A stretch of DNA of 35,052 nt from Streptococcus sp. HSISM1 (GCF_000448565.1 NZ_CM002128.1:349678-384729); one strand, 5' to 3'; shown: positions 9,800 to 18,014, counted from the stretch's first letter. Program-made: numbers and translations. Notes: generated by a model not told the origin, from the sequence alone.

Positions 9800-10660
9800 A
9801 ATTCTTTTGTATATTCACTACAATAAATCAGACGAACTAAGTGGCCATGTTCTTTACCAATTGGAACAAATAAGACCACTTTTTTCTCGAGTAATTTTCA
9901 TATCCAACAGTCATTTAGATCAGAATCACATAGAAAAATTGAAAATGATTGGAATATTTGAAATTATTCAAAGAGAAAATATCGGATTTGATTTTGCAGC
10001 TTGGCGAGATGGAATGAAATACGTTGGTTTTGATCATTTGGAAAAGTATGATTCTGTGACATTGATGAATGATACATGTATAGGTCCTCTTTGGTCATTG
10101 GAACCTTATTTTAGTTCATTTGAATCAGCTATAGATTGCGATTTTTGGGGAATGACAAACTTTAAAAAACGAAGTATTTTCAAGAACATGTCCAAAGTTA
10201 CTTTGTATCTTATTCTCAAGCGGTAGTATCATCTAAGGTTTTTCAAAAATTTTGGATGAGTATCAAAAATTTTGAAAATGTTAGACAAGTAATTGATTGC
10301 TATGAAACTAAATTGACATCTAAATTAAAAAAATCAGGTTTTAACTATCAAGTGGTTTTTAATACTTTGCACGAAAATTCTGATGAAATGGTTCATCCTG
10401 ATTTTTCTTACTATAAACCTTTTAAAATATTAGAACATCGTGTTCCAGTTTTAAAAGTTAAAGCAATTCAGGCGCATCCTCTTCAAGCTGACCAGTTAAA
10501 AAATAAAATAAGAGAAGTTTCAGAATTTCCAATTGAAATTTTAAATAGTGTCTATTCTTCAATAGAATTTTTTTCTGTTGAAAATGAACAAACAGAAAGA
10601 TACACTTTATTAAAAAAAGTGCGAAATAAAATTAAAAGAACAATAGGAAGAAAAGGATAA
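9792..10660 (+). pseudogene. RgpF-like rhamnan synthesis protein, broken by one missing base
   Basis: A single gene split into two frames. The first part, from ATG 9792, reads ILLYIHYNKSDELSGH and ENIGFDFAAWRDGM, with LMNDTCIGP and DCDFWGMTN, the core of the RgpF domain. After the six-A run at 10164-10169 the frame fails and stops at 10226. Reading one frame over from the same point gives KYFQEHVQSYFVSYSQ and then runs without a gap to the stop at 10660. One extra A restores a 289-residue protein. RgpF domains are involved in rhamnan backbone synthesis; this one is about half the length of S. mutans RgpF (583 aa), lacking a second half. The stop overlaps the following ATG (TAATG). The break is probably a sequencing error. 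Confidence 0.8.
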
Positions 10661-13164
10661 TGGATTTAAATAAGATTTATAGCTTTTATAATAACTATCT
10701 TAAAAAACGTATTCTAAAAATTATTCTATTCTCTCTTGCGTTTGCATTATTAATTTTAAATGTTATTAATATGCAGTTTACAGTGAAGTCACATTATCGT
10801 ATACAAGAGGTTTCTTATTTTAATAGTTCAATATTATTAATCGGTATTTCTAGTCTCTATTTGGGAATGATATTGTCAAAAATTTGGAATAAGAAATTTT
10901 TTATTAAATTAGGAGTGATCTATGGATTGTATTTATTATTTTCATATATACTTGATGCTAGTCTAAGAGTAAATGAAAAACAGTTTAATTTTTTTAAGAG
11001 CTTGCAATCCTCTTTTCTTCAAACAGATTTCATATTTTATATTGCTTTAATTTTTATATTCGCTTTTGTCTATCATTATTTGATTTCTGTATTTTTCCCA
11101 TTGTTTGAAAAATATCTAATTCCAATTTCGAATGATCGAGAAATATATACATTTATTTTCTATGCATTTTCTTTAACAGCTTTTTGTTTTTCTGATAGTA
11201 AATTTTTTAACGCCGTAATGGGGAGTAATTTCATTACTCAATTTCTTGAAAATAATATTATAAAACTTACGACTCCTACTTTAATAGAACTAGATAAACT
11301 GATTTTAACCTTGGTTATCATTGTTTTCTTTATTTCTTGTTATATTGTAAAAGGGATAAATGAATTAGAAAATAATAAACCGGGATTTGGCTTGGTGGTT
11401 CTTACGAGTGTTGTTTTTTCTATACTATTAAATTATTTTCTTCAATATAGTATACGAACAGATGTAATCGTAATGGAAAAACACATTTTTCCGGGGGCTA
11501 CACTGTTTCAAATTAGCATTTTTTTTTCTGTGTTTTTGTTTCTGTACTCTATTATCAACGAGTATCTGTTGACTACCATCATAAATATATTGCTTATTAT
11601 TGGAATTTCAATTTCAAGTTATTTAAAATATCAGTTCCGCCAAGAACCATTGTTACCAAGTGATTTAAGTTGGTTGAAAAATCCAGGATCACTTTTAGGA
11701 TTTGTTGGATCAAGTTCTTATTTATATGTTTTTGTATTAATAGTTTTCTTTTCATTAATTTATTGGTTTTTTAAAGATATATTTCTTTATGGTAAAGTAT
11801 TTAAAGCACAACTGGTTAGATTTGCAACAATTCTTTTTATTCTATTTTTCTTTTCTACTGTCTACTATTCCTTTAAAAATAGGCAAGATGGTAAAATGAG
11901 TGAACATATTCCAGTATTAGCAAACTTAAATAATCGGTATGATATTGCATGGTTTGGAAATACAGTTAATGCGCAAATGAAATCAAATAGCTATGTATGG
12001 TTTTCTCAGATGACATCCGATATTATGCATAAACCTGAAAAGTACAGTAAAACTTCTATTAAAAAGATTGAAGAAAAGTACCATTTAAAATCAGTAGAAA
12101 TAAATAAATATCGAAATCAATTCATCAATGAACAAACTGTAATTTATGTATTAAGTGAAAGTTTTTCAGATCCATCAAGAATAGAAAAAGTTCAAGTTTC
12201 ATCAAATCCAATTCCTAAAATTCAAGGAATAAAGAGCAGAACAACTAGTGGATTGATGAAATCTGATGGGTATGGAGGTGGGACTGCTAATATGGAATTT
12301 CAAACGTTAACAGGATTGCCAATGTACAACCTTTCTCCGAGCATTTCTATTCTATATACTCAAGTAGCACCTAATATGAAATATTTTCCTTCTATAAGTA
12401 ATTATTTTGAACCTAAGAATCGAGATGTTATTCATATTGCAAGTCCTAGTAATTATTCAAGAAATGTAATATATGGGAATTTAAAATTTAATAAATTTAT
12501 ACATTATGGAAACAAAGGAAATAAAGGATATAATGTTGGTGGGAATTATAGTGATGATTCAACTTATCACTTAATTGAAGAAAATCTGAATAAGAATAGT
12601 CAATTTTTCTCTGTGATTACAATGCAGAACCATACTCCGTGGACGGAACTGAATCCTATAGATATGAGTGCGAGTTATCCAGGATTTTCGGATGGACAAA
12701 ACAAATCTTTATCATCGTATGTGAGAATGCTTTCACAAACCGACACCGCTACCCAATCCTTCCTTGAAAGTCTTTCTAAAATAGATAAGAAGATTACAGT
12801 GGTATTCTATGGGGATCACTTGCCAGGACTTTATCCTGAGTCCGCCTTTAAGAATAATCCGGAGAGTCAGTATCAGACAGACTACTTCATTTGGAGTAAT
12901 TTTGATGCACCGAAATTGAATTATCCTTTGGTCAATTCAAGTGATTTCTCTGCTATGGTCTTTGAACAGACCAATTCAAAAGTTTCACCTTACTATGCTT
13001 TGTTGACGGAAGTATTGAAAAAAGCAAGTGTCGATAAAAAGGCCTTAGAAGGGGAAGCACAAGAGATTGCAGAGGATTTGAAAATGGTTGAATACGACCT
13101 GATTAGTGGGAAAGGTTACCTTTCTAAAGACTTCTTTAAAGTCCCAACCAACAAATCCAATTAA
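10660..13164 (+). CDS. GacH/SccH-like glycerol-phosphate transferase (LTA-synthase-type sulfatase fold)
   Basis: An 834-residue membrane enzyme. The first 430 or so residues contain about ten to twelve hydrophobic helices. The extracellular C-terminal domain has VLSESFSDPSR, GGGTANMEFQTLTGLP (the conserved nucleophile-threonine region of the LTA synthase/phosphoglycerol transferase family), TMQNHTPW and VFYGDHLPGLYP (metal-binding Asp/His). Length and position at the end of a rhamnose-polysaccharide cluster match GacH of S. pyogenes and SccH of S. mutans, which transfer glycerol phosphate onto polysaccharide side chains. From about 12720 the base composition becomes noticeably less A+T-rich, so the enzyme's 3' end looks like conserved flanking DNA joined to a divergent 5' part. 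Specificity is inferred. Confidence 0.8.
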   Translation: MDLNKIYSFYNNYLKKRILKIILFSLAFALLILNVINMQFTVKSHYRIQEVSYFNSSILLIGISSLYLGMILSKIWNKKFFIKLGVIYGLYLLFSYILDASLRVNEKQFNFFKSLQSSFLQTDFIFYIALIFIFAFVYHYLISVFFPLFEKYLIPISNDREIYTFIFYAFSLTAFCFSDSKFFNAVMGSNFITQFLENNIIKLTTPTLIELDKLILTLVIIVFFISCYIVKGINELENNKPGFGLVVLTSVVFSILLNYFLQYSIRTDVIVMEKHIFPGATLFQISIFFSVFLFLYSIINEYLLTTIINILLIIGISISSYLKYQFRQEPLLPSDLSWLKNPGSLLGFVGSSSYLYVFVLIVFFSLIYWFFKDIFLYGKVFKAQLVRFATILFILFFFSTVYYSFKNRQDGKMSEHIPVLANLNNRYDIAWFGNTVNAQMKSNSYVWFSQMTSDIMHKPEKYSKTSIKKIEEKYHLKSVEINKYRNQFINEQTVIYVLSESFSDPSRIEKVQVSSNPIPKIQGIKSRTTSGLMKSDGYGGGTANMEFQTLTGLPMYNLSPSISILYTQVAPNMKYFPSISNYFEPKNRDVIHIASPSNYSRNVIYGNLKFNKFIHYGNKGNKGYNVGGNYSDDSTYHLIEENLNKNSQFFSVITMQNHTPWTELNPIDMSASYPGFSDGQNKSLSSYVRMLSQTDTATQSFLESLSKIDKKITVVFYGDHLPGLYPESAFKNNPESQYQTDYFIWSNFDAPKLNYPLVNSSDFSAMVFEQTNSKVSPYYALLTEVLKKASVDKKALEGEAQEIAEDLKMVEYDLISGKGYLSKDFFKVPTNKSN

Positions 13165-13257
13165 AAGGAGAGCTAGCAGGTAAAAATCTTTCTGATTTTG
13201 GCTGTCTGGCTCCCTTTTTTTTGTTTTTATGCTAAACTATTAGATGGGGGTACGCTC

Positions 13258-13734
13258 ATGATTAAGATGTTTGGAAAGGTCCATTATCATTGGCAACCGG
13301 ACTTATCCGTTCTTGTGACTTATTGGTCCATTGCAGTGATTCCGGTCTTTATTGGACTGGCCTTGATGTATGAGAGCTCTAGTGTGCCAACGCTAGTTTT
13401 GTTTTCGTTCTTTTTATTTATGGCCTTGCTCGCGATTGGGGTCCATCGTTACTTCACGATTTATGAGGATGGGATCTTGCGGATTATTACTGCCAATCCT
13501 TTTACTCCAATCAAGGTGAAGATTGACTCGATCGAAAAGGTCGAAGTAAATAAGAAGTCGATCAAGCTCATTTTTAATGATGGTTCGCGCAGCCGGACAT
13601 TCTGTATGCGCAAATGGCCGAAAAAATACTTTATCAATGCACTTGCCTTAAATCCCTATTTTAAGGGTGAAGTAATCTTGACGGATAATTTCATCCATGT
13701 GGATTACTATGAGATGTATTATGCAGACAAATAA
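13258..13734 (+). CDS. ebsA: EbsA-family small membrane protein
   Basis: A 158-residue protein with two hydrophobic helices (about residues 22-42 and 46-64), followed by a basic cytoplasmic-looking domain with YFTIYEDGILRII and MRKWPKKYF. This resembles the streptococcal EbsA family, which commonly sits next to a ferredoxin gene and cmk; its biochemical role is not established. The ATG at 13258 has GGGGGT just upstream and begins the conserved region, whereas the open frame back to 13198 reads through what looks like leader DNA (TGCTAAACT, a possible extended -10). It converges on the ferredoxin gene. Confidence 0.7.
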   Translation: MIKMFGKVHYHWQPDLSVLVTYWSIAVIPVFIGLALMYESSSVPTLVLFSFFLFMALLAIGVHRYFTIYEDGILRIITANPFTPIKVKIDSIEKVEVNKKSIKLIFNDGSRSRTFCMRKWPKKYFINALALNPYFKGEVILTDNFIHVDYYEMYYADK

Positions 13735-13758
13735 AAAGCCCTCTTAATCTTTTAAGAG
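13732..13758 (-). terminator. Terminator of the ferredoxin gene
   Basis: On the minus strand a stem of CTCTTAA with TTAAGAG (13741-13758) spans the ferredoxin stop codon and is followed by GGGC and then five T (plus-strand AAAAA at 13733-13737). It also separates the convergent ebsA-like gene. Confidence 0.6.
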
Positions 13759-13944
13759 AGCATGAGTGGGGCATTCTTTAATAGCCTCGAGAACATCGTT
13801 TGTGACAGGGACTTCCTTTTCAAGGAGGTCGTCGTCTTCAGTACCAAATTTAACGATGCCATTGTCATGGTAATCAAATAATTCAGAATAGGTCTGACAG
13901 AGACCGCAAGCGATGCAACGATCTGGTATTAACGTAACTTTCAT
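13744..13944 (-). CDS. fdx: Small ferredoxin
   Basis: A 66-residue acidic protein with CIACGLCQTY near residue 10 and IKECPTHAL near the C-terminus, the Cx2Cx2C...CP arrangement of single-cluster bacterial ferredoxins (4Fe-4S, possibly 3Fe-4S). It is a cytoplasmic electron carrier; its partner in streptococci is not evident from the neighbourhood. It is transcribed opposite to everything around it, divergent from the LysM gene with only 45 bases between the two starts. The ribosome site is weak (AGAAG). Confidence 0.9.
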   Translation of the reverse strand: MKVTLIPDRCIACGLCQTYSELFDYHDNGIVKFGTEDDDLLEKEVPVTNDVLEAIKECPTHALLKD

Positions 13945-13989
13945 ACTTCTATTGTAATGATTTTTACGAGAAAAAACAAGGAGGAAGTC

Positions 13990-14445
13990 ATGGCAAAAGA
14001 ACCATGGGAAGAAGATATTTACGATGATGGAGAAGAAACATTGAAAAGAACGAGTAAGTTAAATGGAATAAAAGCAGATCGTCTGTTGACGATTTTAGCC
14101 ATTATTTTCTTTGTAGTAGTAGTGGCAATGGTCTGCTTGTTGATTTTCCTTTCAACAGGTGGTAGCAATAAATCCAAACAAATGTCTGGCTTCTACAATG
14201 GTGAGACCAAAGTTGAACAGAAATCATCGGCTCCTGCAGCACAAACTGACCAAGCAGATGCTAAAAATAGTTCAAAAGATGAGAATTCTGAAGAAGGTAC
14301 GATCACTGTTCAAGCAGGTGAAGGGGAAGCAGCGATCGCTGCACGTGCTGGTATTTCCATCGCCCAATTGGAACAGTTAAATCCTTCTCATATGTCTACA
14401 GGATCATGGTATGCGAATCCTGGTGATGTCGTTAAGATTCAGTAG
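13990..14445 (+). CDS. LysM-domain surface-associated protein (SAG1386/EF1546 type)
   Basis: A 151-residue type II membrane protein. Residues 1-30 are acidic and cytoplasmic ([13 protein letters not shown]), one hydrophobic helix follows (about 36-57, [17 protein letters not shown]), then a Ser/Gln/Asp-rich linker and a C-terminal LysM-like domain ([19 protein letters not shown]...LNPS...PGDVVKIQ) expected to bind peptidoglycan outside the cell. The ATG at 13990 follows AAGGAGGAAG; the open frame extends to 13957 without a better site. It lies 14 bases before cmk, so the two are likely co-transcribed. The family is widespread in streptococci and enterococci with no firm function. Confidence 0.85.
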   Translation: MAKEPWEEDIYDDGEETLKRTSKLNGIKADRLLTILAIIFFVVVVAMVCLLIFLSTGGSNKSKQMSGFYNGETKVEQKSSAPAAQTDQADAKNSSKDENSEEGTITVQAGEGEAAIAARAGISIAQLEQLNPSHMSTGSWYANPGDVVKIQ

Positions 14446-14459
14446 GAGTTGAGGACAGC

Positions 14460-15140
14460 ATGAAACAAATTCAAATTGCCATTGATGGACCGGCTTCTAG
14501 TGGAAAATCCACGGTTGCAAAGATCATTGCCAAGGATCTAGACTATACGTATCTAGATACGGGGGCTATGTATCGTGCGGCGACTTACCTAGCTTTGCAA
14601 AATAATCTGACAGCCGAACAGGTAGATGACTTGTTAGCCCTTTTAGATCAATATCCAATTAGTTTTGGTCGTTCGGAAGAAGGAGAGCAACTTGTTTTTG
14701 TAGCAGACGTGGATATTACCCATCCAATTCGTGATAACCAAGTGACCAATAATGTTTCGTGGGTCGCAGCGCTTGCGCCTATCCGTGAAAAGTTGGTGGC
14801 TCTTCAGCAAGAGATTGCAGAGAAGGGTGGAATCGTCATGGACGGTCGTGATATTGGGACAGTTGTCTTACCAAATGCAGAGCTGAAGATTTTTTTGGTC
14901 GCTTCTGTTGAGGAGCGGGCAGAACGTCGCTACAAGGAAAATGTTGAAAAGGGCATCACAGCGGATCTTGAATTGTTAAAAAAAGAAATCGCTGAACGTG
15001 ACTATAAGGACAGCCACCGTGCTGTGTCTCCTTTGAAACCTGCAGCAGATGCCATTCATTTTGACACAACGGGTGTTGGAATTGCAGACGTTGTGGCCTT
15101 TATTGAAGAAAAAGCAAAAAAACTTCTTGACAAAGAATAA
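14460..15140 (+). CDS. cmk: Cytidylate kinase
   Basis: A 226-residue enzyme that phosphorylates CMP and dCMP with ATP in pyrimidine salvage. The P-loop GPASSGKST is at residues 10-18, and [13 protein letters not shown] and [11 protein letters not shown] are the CMP-binding signatures of Cmk. Length is typical. GGAGTTGAGGAC precedes the ATG. It sits 14 bases after the LysM gene and its 3' end contains the -35 box of the infC operon. Confidence 0.95.
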   Translation: MKQIQIAIDGPASSGKSTVAKIIAKDLDYTYLDTGAMYRAATYLALQNNLTAEQVDDLLALLDQYPISFGRSEEGEQLVFVADVDITHPIRDNQVTNNVSWVAALAPIREKLVALQQEIAEKGGIVMDGRDIGTVVLPNAELKIFLVASVEERAERRYKENVEKGITADLELLKKEIAERDYKDSHRAVSPLKPAADAIHFDTTGVGIADVVAFIEEKAKKLLDKE

Positions 15141-15155
15141 AAAACTTGATATCAT
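15127..15155 (+). promoter_or_regulatory. Promoter of the infC-rpmI-rplT operon
   Basis: A perfect -35 TTGACA (15127-15132, inside the last codons of cmk) is followed after 17 bases by an extended -10, TGA-TATCAT (15150-15155). This is the best consensus promoter in the window and it leads straight into the leader of the translation-factor operon. Confidence 0.75.
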
Positions 15156-15162
15156 ATAAAAG

Positions 15163-15300
15163 TTGAGAAAAGCAGAAGTGAGAACTTCTCGCCTTGTGAC
15201 GCAAGTTGCCTGGCCCCTACGGATCAAGTTTCAGTAATGAAATACATCATGTAGTTCGGGCCTGTATTGCAGGTCCGTTCTTTGTTTTTCTCGAATAATA
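15163..15300 (+). ncRNA. Ribosomal-protein L20-type leader with attenuator
   Basis: The 5' leader of infC contains AGAAG/CTTCT pairing near 15175-15191, a G+C-rich middle (CCTGGCCCCTACGG) and a final stem CGGGCCTG/CAGGTCCG at about 15258-15278 followed by a broken T tract (TTCTTTGTTTTT). By family knowledge, low-G+C Gram-positive infC-rpmI-rplT operons are autoregulated by L20 through such a leader and terminator. The stems are visible here; L20 binding is inferred. Confidence 0.65.
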
Positions 15301-15317
15301 AAAAAGAGGTGAAAACC

Positions 15318-15839
15318 ATAGCAAAGCAAGACTTATTCATCAATGATGAAATTCGTGTACGTGAAGTTCGCTTAATCGGTCTTGAAGGTGAGCAATTGGG
15401 TATCAAACCACTTAGCGAAGCGCAAGCACTTGCAGACGACGCTAATGTTGACTTGGTTCTCATTCAACCTCAAGCTAAACCTCCTGTTGCGAAAATTATG
15501 GACTACGGTAAGTTCAAATTTGAGTACCAGAAGAAGCAAAAAGAACAACGCAAAAAACAAAGCGTTGTGACCGTGAAAGAGGTTCGTTTGAGCCCAGTGA
15601 TTGACAAGGGTGATTTCGATACAAAACTTCGCAATGCTCGCAAATTCCTTGAAAAAGGAAATAAAGTGAAGGTATCCATTCGCTTTAAGGGTCGTATGAT
15701 TACCCACAAAGAGATTGGTGCTAAAGTTTTAGCCGACTTCGCTGAAGCGACACAAGATGTGGCGATCATCGAACAACGTGCTAAGATGGATGGACGTCAA
15801 ATGTTCATGCAATTGGCGCCAGCAACTGACAAGAAATAA
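15318..15839 (+). CDS. infC: Translation initiation factor IF-3, probable AUA start
   Basis: A 173-residue protein that binds the 30S subunit and enforces start-codon fidelity. It contains [29 protein letters not shown] and [14 protein letters not shown], all diagnostic of IF-3. I place the start at ATA 15318 because AGAGGTG lies six bases upstream and the resulting N-terminus ([13 protein letters not shown]) has the same spacing to the first conserved Arg as B. subtilis IF-3, which starts at AUU. Alternative in-frame starts are GTG 15309 (no good SD) and TTG 15282 (inside the leader's T tract). Non-AUG starts are a known feature of infC autoregulation. First gene of the operon with L35 and L20. 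Confidence 0.92.
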   Translation: MAKQDLFINDEIRVREVRLIGLEGEQLGIKPLSEAQALADDANVDLVLIQPQAKPPVAKIMDYGKFKFEYQKKQKEQRKKQSVVTVKEVRLSPVIDKGDFDTKLRNARKFLEKGNKVKVSIRFKGRMITHKEIGAKVLADFAEATQDVAIIEQRAKMDGRQMFMQLAPATDKK

Positions 15840-15872
15840 TCTGTCAGAAAGTTAAAAAAAGGAGAAAATATC

Positions 15873-16072
15873 ATGCCAAAACAAAAACACACCGCGCATC
15901 AGCTAAACGTTTCAAACGTACAGGTTCTGGTGGACTTAAACGTTTCCGTGCTTACACTTCTCACCGTTTCCACGGAAAAACTAAGAAACAACGTCGTCAT
16001 CTTCGTAAAGCATCTATGGTGCATGCTGGAGATTTCAAACGTATCAAAGCAATGCTTACTCGCTTGAAATAA
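15873..16072 (+). pseudogene. rpmI: Ribosomal protein L35, broken by one missing A
   Basis: The gene sits between infC and rplT after a GGAG site and begins MPKQK. After the five-A run at 15883-15887 the frame is wrong; shifting by one base gives [31 protein letters not shown] and KAMLTRLK to the stop at 16072, which is the complete L35 sequence. Adding one A yields exactly 66 residues, the normal streptococcal length. L35 is a 50S subunit protein, and a loss at codon 6 would be costly, so an undercalled homopolymer is the likely cause. The alternative 64-residue reading frame from the same ATG is not a real protein. Confidence 0.92.
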
Positions 16073-16121
16073 TCGCGTATTCGTAAGTAAAGAATTCTAG
16101 GAAATATTGGAGGAAATATAA

Positions 16122-16481
16122 ATGGCACGTGTTAAAGGTGGCGTTGTATCACGCAAACGTCGTAAACGTATTCTTAAATTAGCTAAAGGTTACTATGGAG
16201 CTAAACATATCTTGTTCCGTACTGCAAAAGAACAAGTAATGAACTCTTACTACTATGCATACCGTGACCGTCGTCAAAAGAAACGTGACTTCCGTAAATT
16301 GTGGATCACACGTATCAATGCGGCAGCTCGTTTGAACGGACTTTCATACTCACAATTGATGCATGGTTTGAAATTGGCTGAGATCGAAGTTAACCGTAAA
16401 ATGCTTGCTGACTTGGCTGTTAACGATGCAGCAGCTTTCACAGCTCTTGCAGATGCAGCTAAAGCAAAACTTGGTAAATAA
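16122..16481 (+). CDS. rplT: Ribosomal protein L20
   Basis: A 119-residue, very basic 50S protein needed early in large-subunit assembly. The N-terminus [19 protein letters not shown] and [21 protein letters not shown] are diagnostic. TTGGAGG precedes the ATG. It is the last gene of the infC operon and by family feeds back on the operon leader. A strong terminator follows eleven bases after the stop. Confidence 0.97.
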
Positions 16482-16492
16482 TGTTTATAATA

Positions 16493-16518
16493 GGCTGGGC
16501 AAAAGTTGTCCAGCCTTT
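16493..16518 (+). terminator. Terminator of the infC-rpmI-rplT operon
   Basis: A ten-pair stem, GGCTGGGCAA with TTGTCCAGCC (one G-T pair), around a three-base loop and followed by TTT. It also forms the first end of the intergenic repeat described below. Confidence 0.8.
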
Positions 16519-16673
16519 GATGTATGATAGAAATAACTGTATGACGCAGTGGTTGATTGGTATCTTTATTCGCTTTTTAAGCTCTAAAGATGACCTATGT
16601 TGACGGAAACTATGTTTCCTTTATCTGCAACCTTCAACATTCTCCCAGACTGTTGAAGCTGTGCGGAGGTGGG
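16493..16673 (+). repeat. Structured intergenic repeat, copy 1
   Basis: This 180-base non-coding stretch shares landmarks, in the same order, with the reverse complement of 26667-26837. These are GGCTGGG-CAAAAGTT, then GACGCAGTGGTTGA about 50 bases in, and CTGTGC-GAGGTGGGA at the far end. The middle differs and contains hairpins GGAAAC/GTTTCC and CTTCAAC/GTTGAAG. It has no open frame of note. It looks like a diverged member of a dispersed streptococcal spacer repeat. Confidence 0.6.
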
Positions 16674-16677
16674 AAGA

Positions 16678-16712
16678 TTGAAAAGGTTTGGGGAACCTTT
16701 TCAACCTTTTTT
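16678..16712 (+). terminator. Second terminator between rplT and comEB
   Basis: The stem TTGAAAAGGTT/AACCTTTTCAA is followed by six T. It lies just after the repeat and before the comEB promoter, so it insulates comEB from upstream transcription. Confidence 0.8.
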
Positions 16713-16756
16713 ATATTAGGAGTTCTTTCCCACTCCCTTTTTTCTTTCTGATTTCA

Positions 16757-16765
16757 TGCTATAAT
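16757..16765 (+). promoter_or_regulatory. Promoter of comEB
   Basis: An extended -10 element TGC-TATAAT (16757-16765) stands 44 bases before the GTG start. No good -35 is visible, as is common for extended -10 promoters. Confidence 0.6.
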
Positions 16766-16809
16766 GAAATCAATTATAGGAGTAATCATATTAGATGGAG
16801 GATCTAAAG

Positions 16810-17277
16810 GTGACACACAATCGACTAGCATGGGATGAGTATTTTGCAGCTCAGGCTTTACTGATTTCGAATCGGGCGACCTGTAATCGGGCGAAAGTAG
16901 GGGCTGTTCTGGTTAAGGATAATAAGGTCATTGCAACCGGCTATAATGGATCTGTTTCTGGAACAGATCATTGTTTAGAGGATGGCTGCCTCATGGTCGA
17001 GGGACACTGTGTCCGTACGATTCATGCGGAAGTCAATGCTATTTTGCAAGGAGCTGAAAGAGGGATTCCCAAAGGCTTCACAGCTTATGTCACGCATTTT
17101 CCTTGTCTCAATTGTACTAAGCAGTTACTCCAAGTTGGCTGCAAGCGGGTGGTATACATCCATCAATACCGCATCGATGAATATGCCGAATACCTCTACC
17201 GTGAAAAAGAGGTAGAACTGGTCAATTTACCAATTGAAGAAGTGAAACGAGCTATTGCTGAGGCTGATTTTATTTAG
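16810..17277 (+). CDS. comEB: Deoxycytidylate (dCMP) deaminase
   Basis: A 155-residue zinc enzyme that deaminates dCMP to dUMP for dTMP synthesis. The zinc and catalytic site is visible as HAEVNAIL and PCLNCTKQL, and the front part LAWDEYFAAQALL...NRATCNRAKVGAVLV is typical of ComEB. I prefer the GTG at 16810 because GGAGG lies eight bases upstream and the protein then begins MTHNRLAWDEY as in related streptococci; ATG 16795 is the alternative. It has its own promoter and is flanked by non-coding DNA. Despite the name it is not a DNA-uptake protein. Confidence 0.93.
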   Translation: MTHNRLAWDEYFAAQALLISNRATCNRAKVGAVLVKDNKVIATGYNGSVSGTDHCLEDGCLMVEGHCVRTIHAEVNAILQGAERGIPKGFTAYVTHFPCLNCTKQLLQVGCKRVVYIHQYRIDEYAEYLYREKEVELVNLPIEEVKRAIAEADFI

Positions 17278-17395
17278 GGAAGGCTTCCCAACTATTTCAT
17301 GATATATTAGCAATCTTATTGAAAACCTGTCCAAATTAATGATTAAGAGATAGCATTGAATAGATGGCTATCATGAAAAGAATAATGGAATCAAG

Positions 17396-17401
17396 TATAA
17401 T
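17396..17401 (+). promoter_or_regulatory. Putative -10 for the first membrane paralogue
   Basis: TATAAT at 17396-17401 lies 47 bases before the ATG of the next gene, in an otherwise featureless 170-base spacer. No convincing -35 is seen. Confidence 0.4.
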
Positions 17402-17448
17402 GGTGTTAACGGAAAAACATAAAAATATAAGAAAGGTAGGAGAAAGTG

Positions 17449-17880
17449 ATGACAAACCAAGAGAAACATCTTGAGGAAAATAAAGAACATAGTAAGATCA
17501 GTGAAGATTATTCCAATTCTGTATCTGTTCAGAATCCTCCAAAAGAAAATAGCTTACATTCTATTCTTCTTTCAGCGACATTTTACTTATCCATTATCTA
17601 TCTTGTATTGTTTGTCTTTTTCTTTAATATTTTGGGATTTTTCATGTTGTTGATTTTTCTAACACCAAACTTCTTAGGTGTTGCTATTGGAACCATTTTA
17701 CTTGGACTAGGGATGAAGAAGGGGAATAAAAGCCTCCTCTATACGAGTGTTGGACTCTATCTGCTGTCTATCATCTTGGGTTTTGAACTAGATTGGGAAA
17801 TTTTTCGAATCGCTCCGTTACTGCTAGGTATTCTGGTTTTAATTGGAACACTCTTAGTTGAAGAAGAGAAAAGCTCTTAA
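17449..17880 (+). CDS. Four-helix membrane protein, paralogue A, unknown function
   Basis: A 143-residue protein not recognised as a named family. Residues 1-40 are hydrophilic (Glu/Lys/Ser-rich, probably cytoplasmic) and about four hydrophobic helices follow. The end reads TILLGLGMKKGNKSLLY, then LDWEIFRIAPLLLGILVLIGTLL, then a charged tail EEEKSS. The same pattern closes the next two genes, so this is a tandem family. The ATG at 17449 follows TAGGAG at 17437-17442; GTG 17446 is possible. It has a possible promoter upstream and a 134-base gap to paralogue B. Confidence 0.75.
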   Translation: MTNQEKHLEENKEHSKISEDYSNSVSVQNPPKENSLHSILLSATFYLSIIYLVLFVFFFNILGFFMLLIFLTPNFLGVAIGTILLGLGMKKGNKSLLYTSVGLYLLSIILGFELDWEIFRIAPLLLGILVLIGTLLVEEEKSS

Positions 17881-18014
17881 TCAAAAAATGGGTATGGTCG
17901 ACTCTACTCAATAAAAAGTATTCGGGTCGATCAAAGAGATAGTTAAATCAGTTCTTCCGCTCTATTTTAGGCGCTATTATTTGAAAGAATAACTAAAAAT
18001 GTTGGGAGAAAGTT

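Noticed and set aside
10161-10175. Programmed -1/+1 frameshifting in the rgpF-like gene
   Set aside because: There is an A run but no heptamer, stem or conserved context, and five other genes show the same defect, so a common technical cause fits better.
15282-15284. TTG 15282 as the infC start
   Set aside because: It falls in the T tract of the leader's terminator hairpin and has no Shine-Dalgarno sequence.
15873-16067. A 64-residue open frame between infC and rplT starting [10 protein letters not shown]
   Set aside because: It is the L35 gene read out of frame after a one-base loss; the true L35 sequence is in the neighbouring frame.
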